The position numbers were made by a program, and so were the translations under genes. Positions 1 to 8,125 of a stretch of 64,000 nucleotides of DNA are shown one piece after another; positions within the stretch are counted from its first letter, which is position 1; each line of letters begins with the position of its first letter. A model generated the notes under the pieces. It made no database searches. It had not been told where the DNA came from and saw nothing but the letters and a program-made list of their open reading frames with translations. The stretch is from Tenggerimyces flavus. GTDB lineage: Bacteria > Actinomycetota > Actinomycetes > Propionibacteriales > Actinopolymorphaceae. The stretch spans positions 1,116,001 through 1,180,000 of the forward strand of contig NZ_JAFBCM010000001.1 in NCBI RefSeq assembly GCF_016907715.1. The letters run 5' to 3'.

Positions 1-172
1 TCACGGTGCCGTCGTCGAGGGTGTCGCCGAGGACATAACGGACAACCGCCTGCGGCGAGAGGCGCCAGTTCGGCGGCCGCGGCAGCACGTCGTTCTCGGC
101 GAGGGCGGCCAGCTCCTTCGCGTGCTCCACCTCGGCCGGCGGCCGCATCACTCCGGCGGTGTCGCTACTCAT
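1..172 (-). CDS. MoxR-type AAA ATPase, N-terminal fragment (cut by window edge)
   Basis: Only the first 57 codons are present; the gene continues beyond base 1. The protein begins MSSDTAGVMRPPAEVEHAK and continues with a PRPPNWRLSPQAVVRYVLG stretch. I recall this as the N-terminus of the MoxR-type AAA ATPases that follow SWIM and DUF5691 genes in actinomycetes. The ATP-binding motifs lie outside the window, so the ATPase call depends on this N-terminal resemblance and the gene order. The ATG overlaps the end of the DUF5691 gene by 8 bases, indicating translational coupling in one operon read leftwards. Confidence 0.6.
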   Translation of the reverse strand, partial: MSSDTAGVMRPPAEVEHAKELAALAENDVLPRPPNWRLSPQAVVRYVLGDTLDDGTV

Positions 173-1520
173 AGGCCCCATTCTGCGTGACGGCCACCGA
201 CCCGTAGAGGGTGCGGCGGAGGTTGAGGACGTACTCGTGGCGGCCGTGCTCGGGCCAGCGCTCGGCGAGGTGCGGCCAGTACTGGGTCAGCAGGTCCACC
301 GAGCCGCGCCGGATCAGCACGTCCGGCGGCCGGTTGGCCCGCCAGCGGGCGTCGGGGCTCTCGTAGAGGCGGCGGAGAACGGCGAGTGTCGTGTCCTCGG
401 ACCACGGGCCGGTGACGAGCTCGGCGGCGGACTCGAGCGCGCCGCGGTCGGGGTTGGCGGCGAGCGCAGCGAGAACGTGGGCGCCGGCGGCGGCCGGCAG
501 GGAGCGCAGGGCGGCGAGGACGTCGCTGTCGAGCAGGACGCCGACCAGCTCTGTCGCCCAGCGGGCCGGTTCGGCGGACTTGGGGAGGCCGAGCAGCATG
601 CCCGACGCCAACGGCACCGACCAGCGGCTGGCTCCCACCAGCTGGACCACCTCGTCGTCGGACCGGTCCAGCAGCTTGGCCCAGGCCTCGGGCGCGAGGC
701 AGGATGCGGCGCCGCGCAGGCGGGTGGCGATGCTGCCGACCGCCGTACGTTGGCCGCCAAGGTCGCGCGCCTCGTCGTTCGGTGTCTCGCGCCGCGCGTA
801 CGGGCCGCCCGGCAGCACCTCGAGCGCGCCGTCCATGACGGTCAGGCCCTCGCGCAGCCGGAGCCTTGTCCGCCGTTCCAACGCCGTCCCCGACAGCTGC
901 CGCAACAGCCGGAACGCCTCCCCGCGCACCTCGACCGCGCGGTCGTCCAACGCGTCCTCGAGAAACGACTCGTCCTCCTTGGTCACCGGCTCCAGCGCCG
1001 TCAACAGCGCCTTGCGGTCCGCCGAACGTCGTTCCTCCGCGAACTGTTCGGCGAGCCGGTCCCGGTCCGGGATCAGCGCGAGCTCCGCCTGCACCGCCGC
1101 CCACGACCACACCGGCCGTACCTTTGCCAGCCACACGCCACGCTCGCCGACGACCGCGCCGAGCACGTCGCGGAACGCCGGCCGCGCGTTCCCCACCGAC
1201 AGCAGGTCCGGCAGGTGCCGGGGCGCGGCCACCAGCCCGGCGGTGCGGACGACCGTGCACCACTCGTACAGCAGCCCCGCGTCCTCGGTCGCCAGCATCT
1301 CGTCCAGTAGCCGGGCCAGGTCAGCCGACACCACAGCGCCCGGGGCGGGTCCGGGCTCGATCGGTGTGGCATCCGACCGCGGCGCCAGCTGCGCACCCCG
1401 TCTTGCGACGCCCATGGCGGCCAGTTTGTCCAGCAGGGCATGCGATTCGACCCCAGCGCGGTCGGAGCCGAGTACGAGCTGCTGCACGGTGTCAACCCAC
1501 TCTTGACGCGACGCGTTCAT
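165..1520 (-). CDS. DUF5691 family protein
   Basis: 451-residue, mostly helical protein matching the DUF5691 family as I remember it. There is no signal peptide or membrane segment, so it should be cytosolic. The middle reads like a HEAT-like array (for example DDRAVEVRGEAFRLLRQLSG), which suggests a scaffold or adaptor, though no enzymatic motif is visible. The ATG at 1520 overlaps the stop of the SWIM gene in an ATGA arrangement, and the stop overlaps the start of the MoxR-like gene. In other actinomycetes this trio is usually followed by DUF5682 and VWA-domain genes. The molecular function is unknown. Confidence 0.75.
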   Translation of the reverse strand: MNASRQEWVDTVQQLVLGSDRAGVESHALLDKLAAMGVARRGAQLAPRSDATPIEPGPAPGAVVSADLARLLDEMLATEDAGLLYEWCTVVRTAGLVAAPRHLPDLLSVGNARPAFRDVLGAVVGERGVWLAKVRPVWSWAAVQAELALIPDRDRLAEQFAEERRSADRKALLTALEPVTKEDESFLEDALDDRAVEVRGEAFRLLRQLSGTALERRTRLRLREGLTVMDGALEVLPGGPYARRETPNDEARDLGGQRTAVGSIATRLRGAASCLAPEAWAKLLDRSDDEVVQLVGASRWSVPLASGMLLGLPKSAEPARWATELVGVLLDSDVLAALRSLPAAAGAHVLAALAANPDRGALESAAELVTGPWSEDTTLAVLRRLYESPDARWRANRPPDVLIRRGSVDLLTQYWPHLAERWPEHGRHEYVLNLRRTLYGSVAVTQNGAYE

Positions 1521-2812
1521 CCGACCAGCTCCGGCGTTCCGTCGAACGGCGTCGCAACGCCGAGCCGCAGCACGTTCCCGTCCCACAGGCAGATGGCGCC
1601 GAACGGCTTGCCGCCGCTGACCGCCAGCGCGCGGTCGAGACCGTCGTCGTCGCGTACCGGCAACCCGTGTCCCGCTTCGTCGAGCAGCACCCACGATGCG
1701 CCGGCGGCCGCGGGCCGGACGCCCTCGCAACCCAGCGGAAACTGCCGCTGCCACGGGTCGCTGGACAGCAGCGGCTCGAGCCCGGCCAACGCCTCGGCCC
1801 ACGTCGACGGCAACGGGATCGGCGCCGGCGGGCCGGTGACGTCGACGAGGCCGGGTAGCACCCGGCGCGGCGAGCCCGCCGGGTAGGGGTGCATCGTGCC
1901 GCGCAGTTCCACGCCCAGCGGCAGAAGCGGAGTCGCCGGCGCGTTCACCGCGTACGCGACCGCGATCACCCACTCCCGCCGCTCGCGCGCCCAGGCCCAC
2001 TGCTGCACGGTGTTGACCTGGCCGTCCTCGTCGTCGATCGCGTTCTGCAGAAGCACGACCCAGTCGTCCTCCCACGGCGGGTTCTCGCGGACGTCGCCTT
2101 GCCGCGTCCGGAACCCGACCCGCGACCGGACCACGTCCTCCAGCGCGGTCGCCGAGCCCGTCCGCGACGCGTGCGACGCGAGCTCGATCAGCAGGTGGAG
2201 CGCGCCGATCCGTTCGGCGGCCTCCTCGGTCCAGGTCGGCCGCCCGGACGCGACCACCCACGCGAGGTCGATCACCATGCCGGACAGCCCGGGCGCCTGC
2301 GCGTCGATCATCCGCACGATCGCCGGCGCGCACCACTCGCGGCCCTGGCTTGGCAGCCCGGCTATGCCGGCGCGGACGAGGTCGTCCAGCCACTCGCGCA
2401 GCGCCGCGATGCCCGACTGGACGGTGTCCTCGCGCGCCTCGGCAGTCCGCGCCCGCTGCTGCGCACGGCGTTCGACCGCCTCCGGGGAGTCGTCGAGCTC
2501 GCGCTGCCTGCCGGCGCCGCGCCAGTCCTTGACCCACTCGGGCCGGGGATCGGGCGGGACGAGCGAGGCGGCGTGCATGAGCTGCAGCGCGATCGCGTGC
2601 TTGCAGGGGACCTTGCGGGACGGGCAGGAGCAGGTCGCCGCGCGATCGTCGAGCGCGACGCGTACCTGGTACGGGTTCTGGCCGAGCCCGAACAGTCCCC
2701 AGAGGAAGTCGTCGTCGACGCCGTACGACCGCCAGGCGCTCGGCACGGCGAGCGGGCGCGCACTGGCCGCGACCTGCGCGTCCGGCGCCAACGCGAGGAC
2801 GTCGATGCTCAT
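1517..2812 (-). CDS. SWIM zinc-finger protein
   Basis: About 431 residues. The N-terminal quarter carries a SWIM zinc finger: CSCPSRKVPCKH fits the CxC...CxH pattern, a fold used for DNA or protein binding. The rest is an uncharacterised region typical of SWIM proteins next to DUF5691. I chose the ATG at 2812 (MSIDVLALAP) because a TATGCT hexamer ends 8 bases before it, fitting a leaderless transcript; an ATG at 2818 is also possible. The gene heads a leftward operon with DUF5691 and the MoxR-like gene and is divergent from the aldo-keto reductase gene, leaving only about 25 bases between the two starts. Confidence 0.78.
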   Translation of the reverse strand: MSIDVLALAPDAQVAASARPLAVPSAWRSYGVDDDFLWGLFGLGQNPYQVRVALDDRAATCSCPSRKVPCKHAIALQLMHAASLVPPDPRPEWVKDWRGAGRQRELDDSPEAVERRAQQRARTAEAREDTVQSGIAALREWLDDLVRAGIAGLPSQGREWCAPAIVRMIDAQAPGLSGMVIDLAWVVASGRPTWTEEAAERIGALHLLIELASHASRTGSATALEDVVRSRVGFRTRQGDVRENPPWEDDWVVLLQNAIDDEDGQVNTVQQWAWARERREWVIAVAYAVNAPATPLLPLGVELRGTMHPYPAGSPRRVLPGLVDVTGPPAPIPLPSTWAEALAGLEPLLSSDPWQRQFPLGCEGVRPAAAGASWVLLDEAGHGLPVRDDDGLDRALAVSGGKPFGAICLWDGNVLRLGVATPFDGTPELVG

Positions 2813-2837
2813 CGCCATCGAGCATAGGCTTACGCAC

Positions 2838-3881
2838 ATGGACTTTCGCCACCTCGGCAGCAGCGGTCTCTACGTCAGCGAAATCGCCTACGGGAACTGG
2901 CTCACCCACGGAGAGCAAATCGACCAGGACGCGGCGGAGGCGTGCGTGCACGCGGCGCTCGACGTCGGCATCACCACGTTCGACACCGCGGACGTGTACG
3001 CGCAGGGCCAGGCCGAGACGGTGCTCGGCCGCTCGCTGCGCGGCGTCCGGCGGGAATCGGTCGAGATCTGTACGAAGGTGCACGGCGCGATGGGCGACGG
3101 CCTGAACAACCGCGGCCTGTCCCGCAAGCACGTGATGGAGGCGTGCCACGCCTCGTTGAAGCGGCTCGACACCGAGTACGTCGACCTCTACCAGGCGCAC
3201 CGGTTCGACGGGAACGCGCCGCTGGAGGAGACGCTGATCGCGTTCGACGACCTCGTCCGGCAGGGCAAGGTGCTGTACCTCGGGGTGTCGGAATGGACCG
3301 CCTCGCAGATCGCCGACGCGCTCCGGATCGCGGGCGACCTTGGGCTGCGCAGCCGGATCGTCTCGAACCAGCCGCAGTACAACCTGCTGTGGCGCGTGAT
3401 CGAGGCCGAGGTGCTGCCGCTGTGTGAACGCGAGGGCATCGGGCAGGTCGTGTTCTCTCCGCTCGCGCAGGGCGTGCTGTCCGGGAAGTACCAGCCCGGA
3501 TCGCCGCCGCCTGAGGGGTCGCGGGCGGCCGCCGGTGGCCGGGGAACGAACTTCATCGGCCGGGTCCGTTCGGACGAGATCACCGGACGTGTCGCGCAGC
3601 TCGCCTCGGTGGCCGCGGACGCCGGGCTGACGATGGCGCAGCTCGCCGTCGCGTGGGTGCTGCAGAACCCGGGCGTCTCGGCCGCGATCATCGGCGCCTC
3701 TCGTCCCGAGCAGATCAAGGACAACGCGGGCGCGTCGGGAGTGAAGCTGGAGCCGGCGGTGTTGGAACGGATCGACGAGGTGCTCGGCGACGACCTCATT
3801 GAGCGCGATCCTTCGAAGACGGCGAAGCCGTTCGCGGTCAAGGACAGCTGGGCCCACCCGGACTGGAAGAGGCCTGGCTGA
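2838..3881 (+). CDS. Aldo/keto reductase
   Basis: 347-residue NADPH-dependent aldo/keto reductase of the potassium-channel beta-subunit-like group. The catalytic tetrad is visible: Asp and Tyr in FDTADVYAQG, Lys in EICTKVHG and His in LYQAHRFDG. A C-terminal GASRPEQIKDN stretch fits the cofactor phosphate-binding loop. The substrate cannot be told from sequence. The ATG at 2838 lies 7 bases after a TAGGCT hexamer, so the mRNA is probably leaderless. The stop overlaps the next start (TGATGG), coupling it to the LysE exporter gene. Confidence 0.9.
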   Translation: MDFRHLGSSGLYVSEIAYGNWLTHGEQIDQDAAEACVHAALDVGITTFDTADVYAQGQAETVLGRSLRGVRRESVEICTKVHGAMGDGLNNRGLSRKHVMEACHASLKRLDTEYVDLYQAHRFDGNAPLEETLIAFDDLVRQGKVLYLGVSEWTASQIADALRIAGDLGLRSRIVSNQPQYNLLWRVIEAEVLPLCEREGIGQVVFSPLAQGVLSGKYQPGSPPPEGSRAAAGGRGTNFIGRVRSDEITGRVAQLASVAADAGLTMAQLAVAWVLQNPGVSAAIIGASRPEQIKDNAGASGVKLEPAVLERIDEVLGDDLIERDPSKTAKPFAVKDSWAHPDWKRPG

Positions 3882-4525
3882 TGGACCTGACCCTGTTGGC
3901 GGCGTTCGCCGTCGCCTGTTTCGTGATCAGCGTCGTCCCCGGCCCGGACATGCTGAACATCGTCGCGAACGCGCTCGCGGGTGGCCGGCGAGCGGGGCTC
4001 GTCTCGGCGTTCGGCATGTCGACCGGACTCGCGATCCACACCGTGGCGGCGGCGTTCGGCCTCGGCGCGCTGATCCAGGCGGCGCCGATGGCGCTCGACA
4101 TCATCCGCATCTTCGGCGCGGTATTCCTGCTGTACCTGGCGGTGTCGACCTGGCTGGCGAGCCGGAAGGCGTCGGCGCTGCCGGACGCTGTGGCGGTCGC
4201 GCCGACGATGCGGCTGCGCAAGGTCTTCTTGATGGCAACGCTCACGAACCTCGCGAACCCGAAGGTGATTATCTTCTTCCTCGCGTTCTTCCCGCAGTTC
4301 CTGTCTCCGGGGGCGGGGATGCTGCCGGTGACGGCGCAGTTCCTGCTGCTGGGCGCGACGTTCATCGGGATCGGCATCTGCGTCGACGCGACAGTGGGGT
4401 TCCTCGCCGGGACGCTGTCGGAGCAGATCCTGCGGCGGCGTTCGTTCAAGCGCTGGCTGGAGCGGGTCTCCGCGGCGATCTTCGGCGGGCTCGCCGTGCG
4501 GCTCGTGCTCGACGCTCGTTCCTAG
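3881..4525 (+). CDS. LysE/RhtB-family amino-acid exporter
   Basis: 214-residue membrane protein with about six hydrophobic segments. The family signature PGPDMLNIVANALAGG sits near the N-terminus (residues ~20-36), followed by an AxG-rich second helix and a third segment ending YLAVSTWLASRK. Members export amino acids or small homoserine-like molecules; the substrate here is unknown. It overlaps the aldo-keto reductase stop by one base and is followed after 12 bases by an MBL hydrolase gene, so the three are probably co-transcribed. Confidence 0.88.
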   Translation: MDLTLLAAFAVACFVISVVPGPDMLNIVANALAGGRRAGLVSAFGMSTGLAIHTVAAAFGLGALIQAAPMALDIIRIFGAVFLLYLAVSTWLASRKASALPDAVAVAPTMRLRKVFLMATLTNLANPKVIIFFLAFFPQFLSPGAGMLPVTAQFLLLGATFIGIGICVDATVGFLAGTLSEQILRRRSFKRWLERVSAAIFGGLAVRLVLDARS

Positions 4526-4537
4526 GGAGGGCTTCTC

Positions 4538-5182
4538 ATGCGGCTGATCAAGTACACGCACGCGTGTGTGCGGCTCGAGGCGGCCAGCAGCGTGCTGGTG
4601 ATCGACCCCGGCGCCTGGTCGGAGCCGGCCGCGCTGGATGGCGCGAACGGGGTGCTGATCACACATGAGCACTTCGACCACGTCGACGTCGACCGCCTGC
4701 GCGCCGCCGTGGCTGCCGACCCTTCGCTCCGCGTGTGGGCGCCGACCGAGCTGGCCGCCCAGCTGTCGGACCTCGGCCCAGCGCTGACCGCCGTCCGCCC
4801 GGGCTCCCCGTTCTCGGCCTTCGAGTTCGCGGTCCGTACATTCGGCGAGCGGCACGCCGTCATCCACGCCGACGTCCCGCCGCCGCAGAACATCGGCTAC
4901 CTCGTGACAGCGCCGGAGGACGGCACGACGGTCTTCCACCCGGGCGACAGCTTCACCGTGCCCGAGGCCGAGGTCCACCACCTCCTCGTCCCCGCGTGCG
5001 CACCGTGGCTCAAGCTCGGCGAAACCGTCGACTGGGTCCGCGCCATCCGCCCGCGTCGCACGTACCCGATCCACGACGCGATGCTGAGCGAGATCGGCCT
5101 CCAAAGCGCCGACCGCTGGATCAGCGACCTCGGCGGCGCCGACCACCGGCGCCTCGGGATCGCCGAGCCGATCGACCTGTGA
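4538..5182 (+). CDS. MBL-fold metal-dependent hydrolase
   Basis: 214-residue metallo-beta-lactamase-fold protein of the UlaG-like type. The metal site is visible as THEHFDHVD (residues ~46-54), with further ligands in FHPGDSFT and in IHDAML near the C-terminus. The early HACVRLE stretch also fits UlaG-like hydrolases. No signal peptide is present, so it is cytosolic. The start is supported by a GGGAGG ribosome-binding site about 7 bases upstream. The substrate is unknown. It is the third gene of the aldo-keto reductase / LysE group. Confidence 0.87.
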   Translation: MRLIKYTHACVRLEAASSVLVIDPGAWSEPAALDGANGVLITHEHFDHVDVDRLRAAVAADPSLRVWAPTELAAQLSDLGPALTAVRPGSPFSAFEFAVRTFGERHAVIHADVPPPQNIGYLVTAPEDGTTVFHPGDSFTVPEAEVHHLLVPACAPWLKLGETVDWVRAIRPRRTYPIHDAMLSEIGLQSADRWISDLGGADHRRLGIAEPIDL

Positions 5183-5222
5183 CTGAGGAGCTGGATCTCG
5201 CGGAAGCCATGAATCTTCGGCT

Positions 5223-5274
5223 GAGATTCATAGGAACTCGGGGTTTCCTATGAATTCAACAACGAGATTCATAG
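5223..5274. repeat. Inverted and direct repeats before the Fic remnant
   Basis: ATTCATAGGAA at 5226-5236 is repeated in perfect inverted orientation as TTCCTATGAAT at 5245-5255, with an 8-base loop. GAGATTCATAG occurs directly at 5223-5233 and again at 5264-5274. The inverted repeat straddles the ATG at 5250. The block may be an operator, a translation-blocking hairpin, or part of the scar left by loss of the upstream part of a Fic gene. Confidence 0.6.
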
Positions 5275-5471
5275 CAAGATCGCCACAGAGTGAGGTCCGG
5301 GTGCGTGCCGCGGAGCATGGGTACTCCGTCACCTATCCGCCGGCGAAGGCGGCCATGAAGCGGCTGGAGTCGCTGGGCATTCTCAGGGAAGTCACGGGCG
5401 CCAGCTACGGGCGGATCTACCTCTGCGAGCGAGTCCTGCAGACCCTCGATCCCCCACCCCTCGACCTGTGA
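5250..5471 (+). pseudogene. C-terminal winged-helix remnant of a Fic-family protein
   Basis: Open frame of 73 residues. The segment YPPAKAAMKRLESLGILREV followed by TGASYGRIYL is very like the C-terminal winged helix of Fic-domain AMP transferases, which typically read TAKAAVERLEELGILREVTG. The Fic catalytic motif (HPFxDGNGR) is absent, so only the DNA-binding-like tail survives. It ends in a GTGA overlap with the GrpB gene and may still be translated as a small DNA-binding protein. The first ~15 residues overlap the repeat block. I read it as a decayed gene, but a domesticated small regulator is possible. Confidence 0.6.
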
Positions 5472-6007
5472 GGATCGAGATCGCGCCGTACTCGCCAGCT
5501 TGGGCGGTGCGGTTCGCTGAGCTGGGGTTGGCGTTCCGGGGCGCGCTCGGTGGGGTGGCGCTGCGGATCGACCACATCGGGTCGACGTCGGTGCCCGGGT
5601 TGGCGGCGAAGCCCATCGTGGACATCCAGATCTCCGTCGCCGCGCTGGAGCCGGTCGACCCGTTCCGCGTGCCGCTCGAAGGGCTCGGGTACGTCTATCG
5701 CGCCGACAACGGAGAGCGGACGAAGCGCTACTTCCGCGAGCCGCCCGGCACCCCACGTACGCACGTGCACGTGAGACGCGCTGGCAGCTTCTCCGAGCAG
5801 TTCGCTCTGCTGTTCCGCGACTACCTCCGCGCACACCAGCACGAAGCCGACGCGTACGCCGAGCTCAAGCGGCGCCTCGCGATCGAGCACGCCGAGGACA
5901 GGGCCGCGTACACCGACGCAAAGAACCCGTTCAGCTGGGACCTCATCCGGCGCGCAGACGCCTGGGCGCAAACCATCGGCTGGGAACCAAGCGCCACCGA
6001 CGCCTAG
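5468..6007 (+). CDS. GrpB family protein (UPF0157, nucleotidyltransferase fold)
   Basis: 179-residue GrpB-family protein. The hallmark IDHIGSTSVPGLAAKPIVDI (residues ~34-53) is the nucleotidyltransferase-fold GS...D motif of this family. Members are cytosolic and their reaction is generally unknown; some stand alone, others are fused to CoaE. The GTG start at 5468 overlaps the upstream stop by 4 bases. The C-terminus (FSWDLIRRADAWAQTIGW) fits the family's usual end. No regulatory feature is visible. Confidence 0.88.
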   Translation: MRIEIAPYSPAWAVRFAELGLAFRGALGGVALRIDHIGSTSVPGLAAKPIVDIQISVAALEPVDPFRVPLEGLGYVYRADNGERTKRYFREPPGTPRTHVHVRRAGSFSEQFALLFRDYLRAHQHEADAYAELKRRLAIEHAEDRAAYTDAKNPFSWDLIRRADAWAQTIGWEPSATDA

Positions 6008-6012
6008 ACAGA

Positions 6013-6043
6013 TACCTCTGCGGCAGAGGTAATATCAGAGGCG
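6013..6043. promoter_or_regulatory. MarR operator overlapping a leaderless promoter
   Basis: TACCTCTGC at 6013-6021 and GCAGAGGTA at 6023-6031 form a perfect 9-bp inverted repeat around one base. The repeat runs into TAATAT at 6030-6035, a good -10 hexamer, and the GTG start of the MarR gene lies 7 bases further on. Binding of the MarR dimer here would block RNA polymerase, so autorepression is the simplest reading. Confidence 0.75.
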
Positions 6044-6516
6044 TGACCACCGAGGAACTGGCTGAGGACACGCTCGCGCTGGCGGAGCAGCTGCTGCAGG
6101 GGCTGGGCGCGTTCCGGCGCGGCGTCCGACGTGGGACCGGCCCCGGGTCGCCGTTCGGCACGCTCACCGGTGCCCAGGCGGAGCTCGTGAGGCTGATCAG
6201 ACGGCAGCCCGGCATCTCCGTCGCCCAAGCCGCCGCCGATCTCCGCGTCGCCGCCAACACGGTCAGCACGCTGGTCAAGCAGCTCAACCAGGCCGGCCTC
6301 GTCGTCCGCGACGTCGACCCGGACGACCGCCGCGTCGCCAGGCTGCAGCTCACCGACGAGGCCCACGACCACATCAGCAGCTGGCGGGACAAACGCGCCC
6401 ACACCGTCGCGCAAGCCCTCAGCCAGCTCCCCACCCACCAACAGCAAGCCATCAAGAACGCGATCCCCGCGCTCGACCAGCTCACCGCCAAGCTCCTCGA
6501 CGAGGAGACCACATGA
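6043..6516 (+). CDS. MarR-family transcriptional regulator
   Basis: 157-residue MarR protein with a central winged helix: ISVAQAAADLRVAANTVSTL is the helix-turn-helix and DPDDRRVARLQLTDE the wing. It presumably binds the palindrome at 6013-6031 as a dimer. The GTG start sits 7 bases after a TAATAT -10 element, indicating a leaderless transcript. The stop overlaps the start of the ABC ATPase gene by 4 bases, so regulator and exporter form one operon. Such pairs commonly control drug or lipid efflux. The inducing ligand is unknown. Confidence 0.9.
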   Translation: MTTEELAEDTLALAEQLLQGLGAFRRGVRRGTGPGSPFGTLTGAQAELVRLIRRQPGISVAQAAADLRVAANTVSTLVKQLNQAGLVVRDVDPDDRRVARLQLTDEAHDHISSWRDKRAHTVAQALSQLPTHQQQAIKNAIPALDQLTAKLLDEETT

Positions 6517-7337
6517 ACGAGACACCACCCAACGGCCGCGCCAAAGCGGTCGAGATCAGCCACCTTTCGCACAGCTTCAAGGAACACAAGGCCGTCATCG
6601 ACCTCGACCTCGAGGTCTTCACCGGCGAGGTCTTCGGCCTGCTCGGCCCGAACGGCGCCGGCAAGACCACGACGATCCGCGGCCTCACCACGCTGCTGCC
6701 GATCCAGGAAGGCGACGTCCGGGTCTTCGGCCTCGACGTCAAGAAGCAGAAGATGGCCGTCCGACGCGCGATCGGGTACGTCCCCCAACAGCTCTCCGCC
6801 GACGCCGCGCTCACCGGCCGCGAGAACGTGATGCTGTTCGCCCGGCTCTTCGACGTTCCCCGCAAGGACCGCAAGGAGCAAGTCGACAACGCCCTCGAAG
6901 CCATGGGCATCGAAGACGCCGCCGACCGGCTCGCCTCCACCTACTCCGGCGGCATGATCCGCCGACTCGAGATGGCCCAGGCGCTCATCAACCGGCCAAG
7001 GCTGCTCGTCCTCGACGAGCCCACCATCGGCCTCGACCCCGTCGCCAGATCCAACGTGTGGGAACGCGTCAGCGAGCTCAAGGACAACACCGGCATGACC
7101 GTTCTCCTCACCACGCACTACATGGACGAGGCCGACCAGATGTGCGACCGCATCGCGCTCATGCACCTCGGCAAGCTCCGCGCGATCGGCGCCCCACAGG
7201 CGCTCAAGGACGAGCTCGGCGAGGACGCCACCCTCGAGGACGTCTTCCGACACCACTCGGGCGACTCGTTCGCCGACGAAGGAGGTGGCCTCCGCGATGT
7301 CCGCAGCACCCGTCGCACCGCCCGTCGACTCGGCTGA
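6513..7337 (+). CDS. ABC exporter ATP-binding protein (DrrA-like)
   Basis: 274-residue ATPase with Walker A GPNGAGKTTT (~residues 46-55), a Q-loop at YVPQQLS, signature TYSGGMIRRLEMAQAL and Walker B LLVLDEPTIGLD followed by the switch His in LLTTHYMDEAD. This matches DrrA-type ATPases that drive export of drugs or other hydrophobic compounds. It overlaps the MarR gene by 4 bases and the permease gene by about 41 bases. The last ~25 residues (from GGGLRDVRS) run over the permease start and look less conserved than the core. Confidence 0.93.
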   Translation: MNETPPNGRAKAVEISHLSHSFKEHKAVIDLDLEVFTGEVFGLLGPNGAGKTTTIRGLTTLLPIQEGDVRVFGLDVKKQKMAVRRAIGYVPQQLSADAALTGRENVMLFARLFDVPRKDRKEQVDNALEAMGIEDAADRLASTYSGGMIRRLEMAQALINRPRLLVLDEPTIGLDPVARSNVWERVSELKDNTGMTVLLTTHYMDEADQMCDRIALMHLGKLRAIGAPQALKDELGEDATLEDVFRHHSGDSFADEGGGLRDVRSTRRTARRLG

Positions 7338-8115
7338 GCGGACGGCCTCGGCGGGCTGGCGTTTCCCCAGCCGCGTCGCCACGCTCTGCCTGCTGGAGTT
7401 GCAGAAACTCCGCCACGACCGCACCGAGATGATCACCCGCATGGTCCAGCCAGCGCTCTGGCTGATCATCTTCGGTACGACGTTCAGCCAGATCCGCGCG
7501 ATCCCCACGGGCGGCGTCCCGTACATGGACTTCCTCGCGCCCGGCATCCTCGCCCAGTCGGCGCTGTTCATCGCGATCTTCTACGGCATCCAGGTGATCT
7601 GGGAACGCGACGCCGGCGTGCTCGCCAAGCTGCTCGTCACCCCGACGCCGCGCGTCGCTCTCGTTGCCGGCAAGGCGTTCGCGGCCGGCGTACGGGCGGC
7701 CGTCCAGGCCGTCGTCGTGATGATCCTCGCCGTGATCCTCGGCGTCGCGCTCACGTACAACCCGCTGAAGATCCTCGCCGCCCTGCTCGCGCTCGTGCTC
7801 GGCGCCGCGTTCTTCTCCTGCCTCTCGCTCACGATCGCCGGCCTCGTTCTCAGCCGCGACCGCGTGATGGGCATCGGGCAGGCAATCACGATGCCGTTGT
7901 TCTTCGCCTCGAACGCGCTCTACCCGACCGAGCTGATGCCGAGCTGGATCCGCTGGCTCGCCCACATCAACCCGTTGTCGTACGAGGTCGACGCGCTGCG
8001 CGGGCTGCTGATCGGCACGCCGTCCAACCTCGTGCTCGACTTCGTCGTGCTGACCGTCGCCGCGGCGGTGGGCATCACGACGGCGGCCGCGCTCATCGGC
8101 CGGCTCGCGCGTTAA
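7297..8115 (+). CDS. ABC exporter permease (ABC-2 type, DrrB-like)
   Basis: 272-residue integral membrane protein with about six hydrophobic segments and the ABC-2 features FLAPGILAQSALF and PLFFASNALYPTELMP. It should pair with the preceding ATPase as a homodimeric exporter. I chose the ATG at 7297 (MSAAPVAPP) because GGAGG at 7281-7285 lies 11 bases before it; a GTG at 7285 would have no free ribosome-binding site. The reading frame overlaps the ATPase gene by 41 bases. The substrate is unknown, and the MarR gene upstream suggests induction by the compound exported. Confidence 0.9.
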   Translation: MSAAPVAPPVDSAERTASAGWRFPSRVATLCLLELQKLRHDRTEMITRMVQPALWLIIFGTTFSQIRAIPTGGVPYMDFLAPGILAQSALFIAIFYGIQVIWERDAGVLAKLLVTPTPRVALVAGKAFAAGVRAAVQAVVVMILAVILGVALTYNPLKILAALLALVLGAAFFSCLSLTIAGLVLSRDRVMGIGQAITMPLFFASNALYPTELMPSWIRWLAHINPLSYEVDALRGLLIGTPSNLVLDFVVLTVAAAVGITTAAALIGRLAR

Positions 8116-8125
8116 GGTCGAACGA

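Noticed and set aside
1521-3857. Long minus-strand open frame continuing upstream of the DUF5691 gene
   Set aside because: It is antisense to the aldo-keto reductase gene and in another frame of the SWIM gene; its sequence is Arg/Pro/Gly-rich low-complexity, typical of GC-driven open frames.
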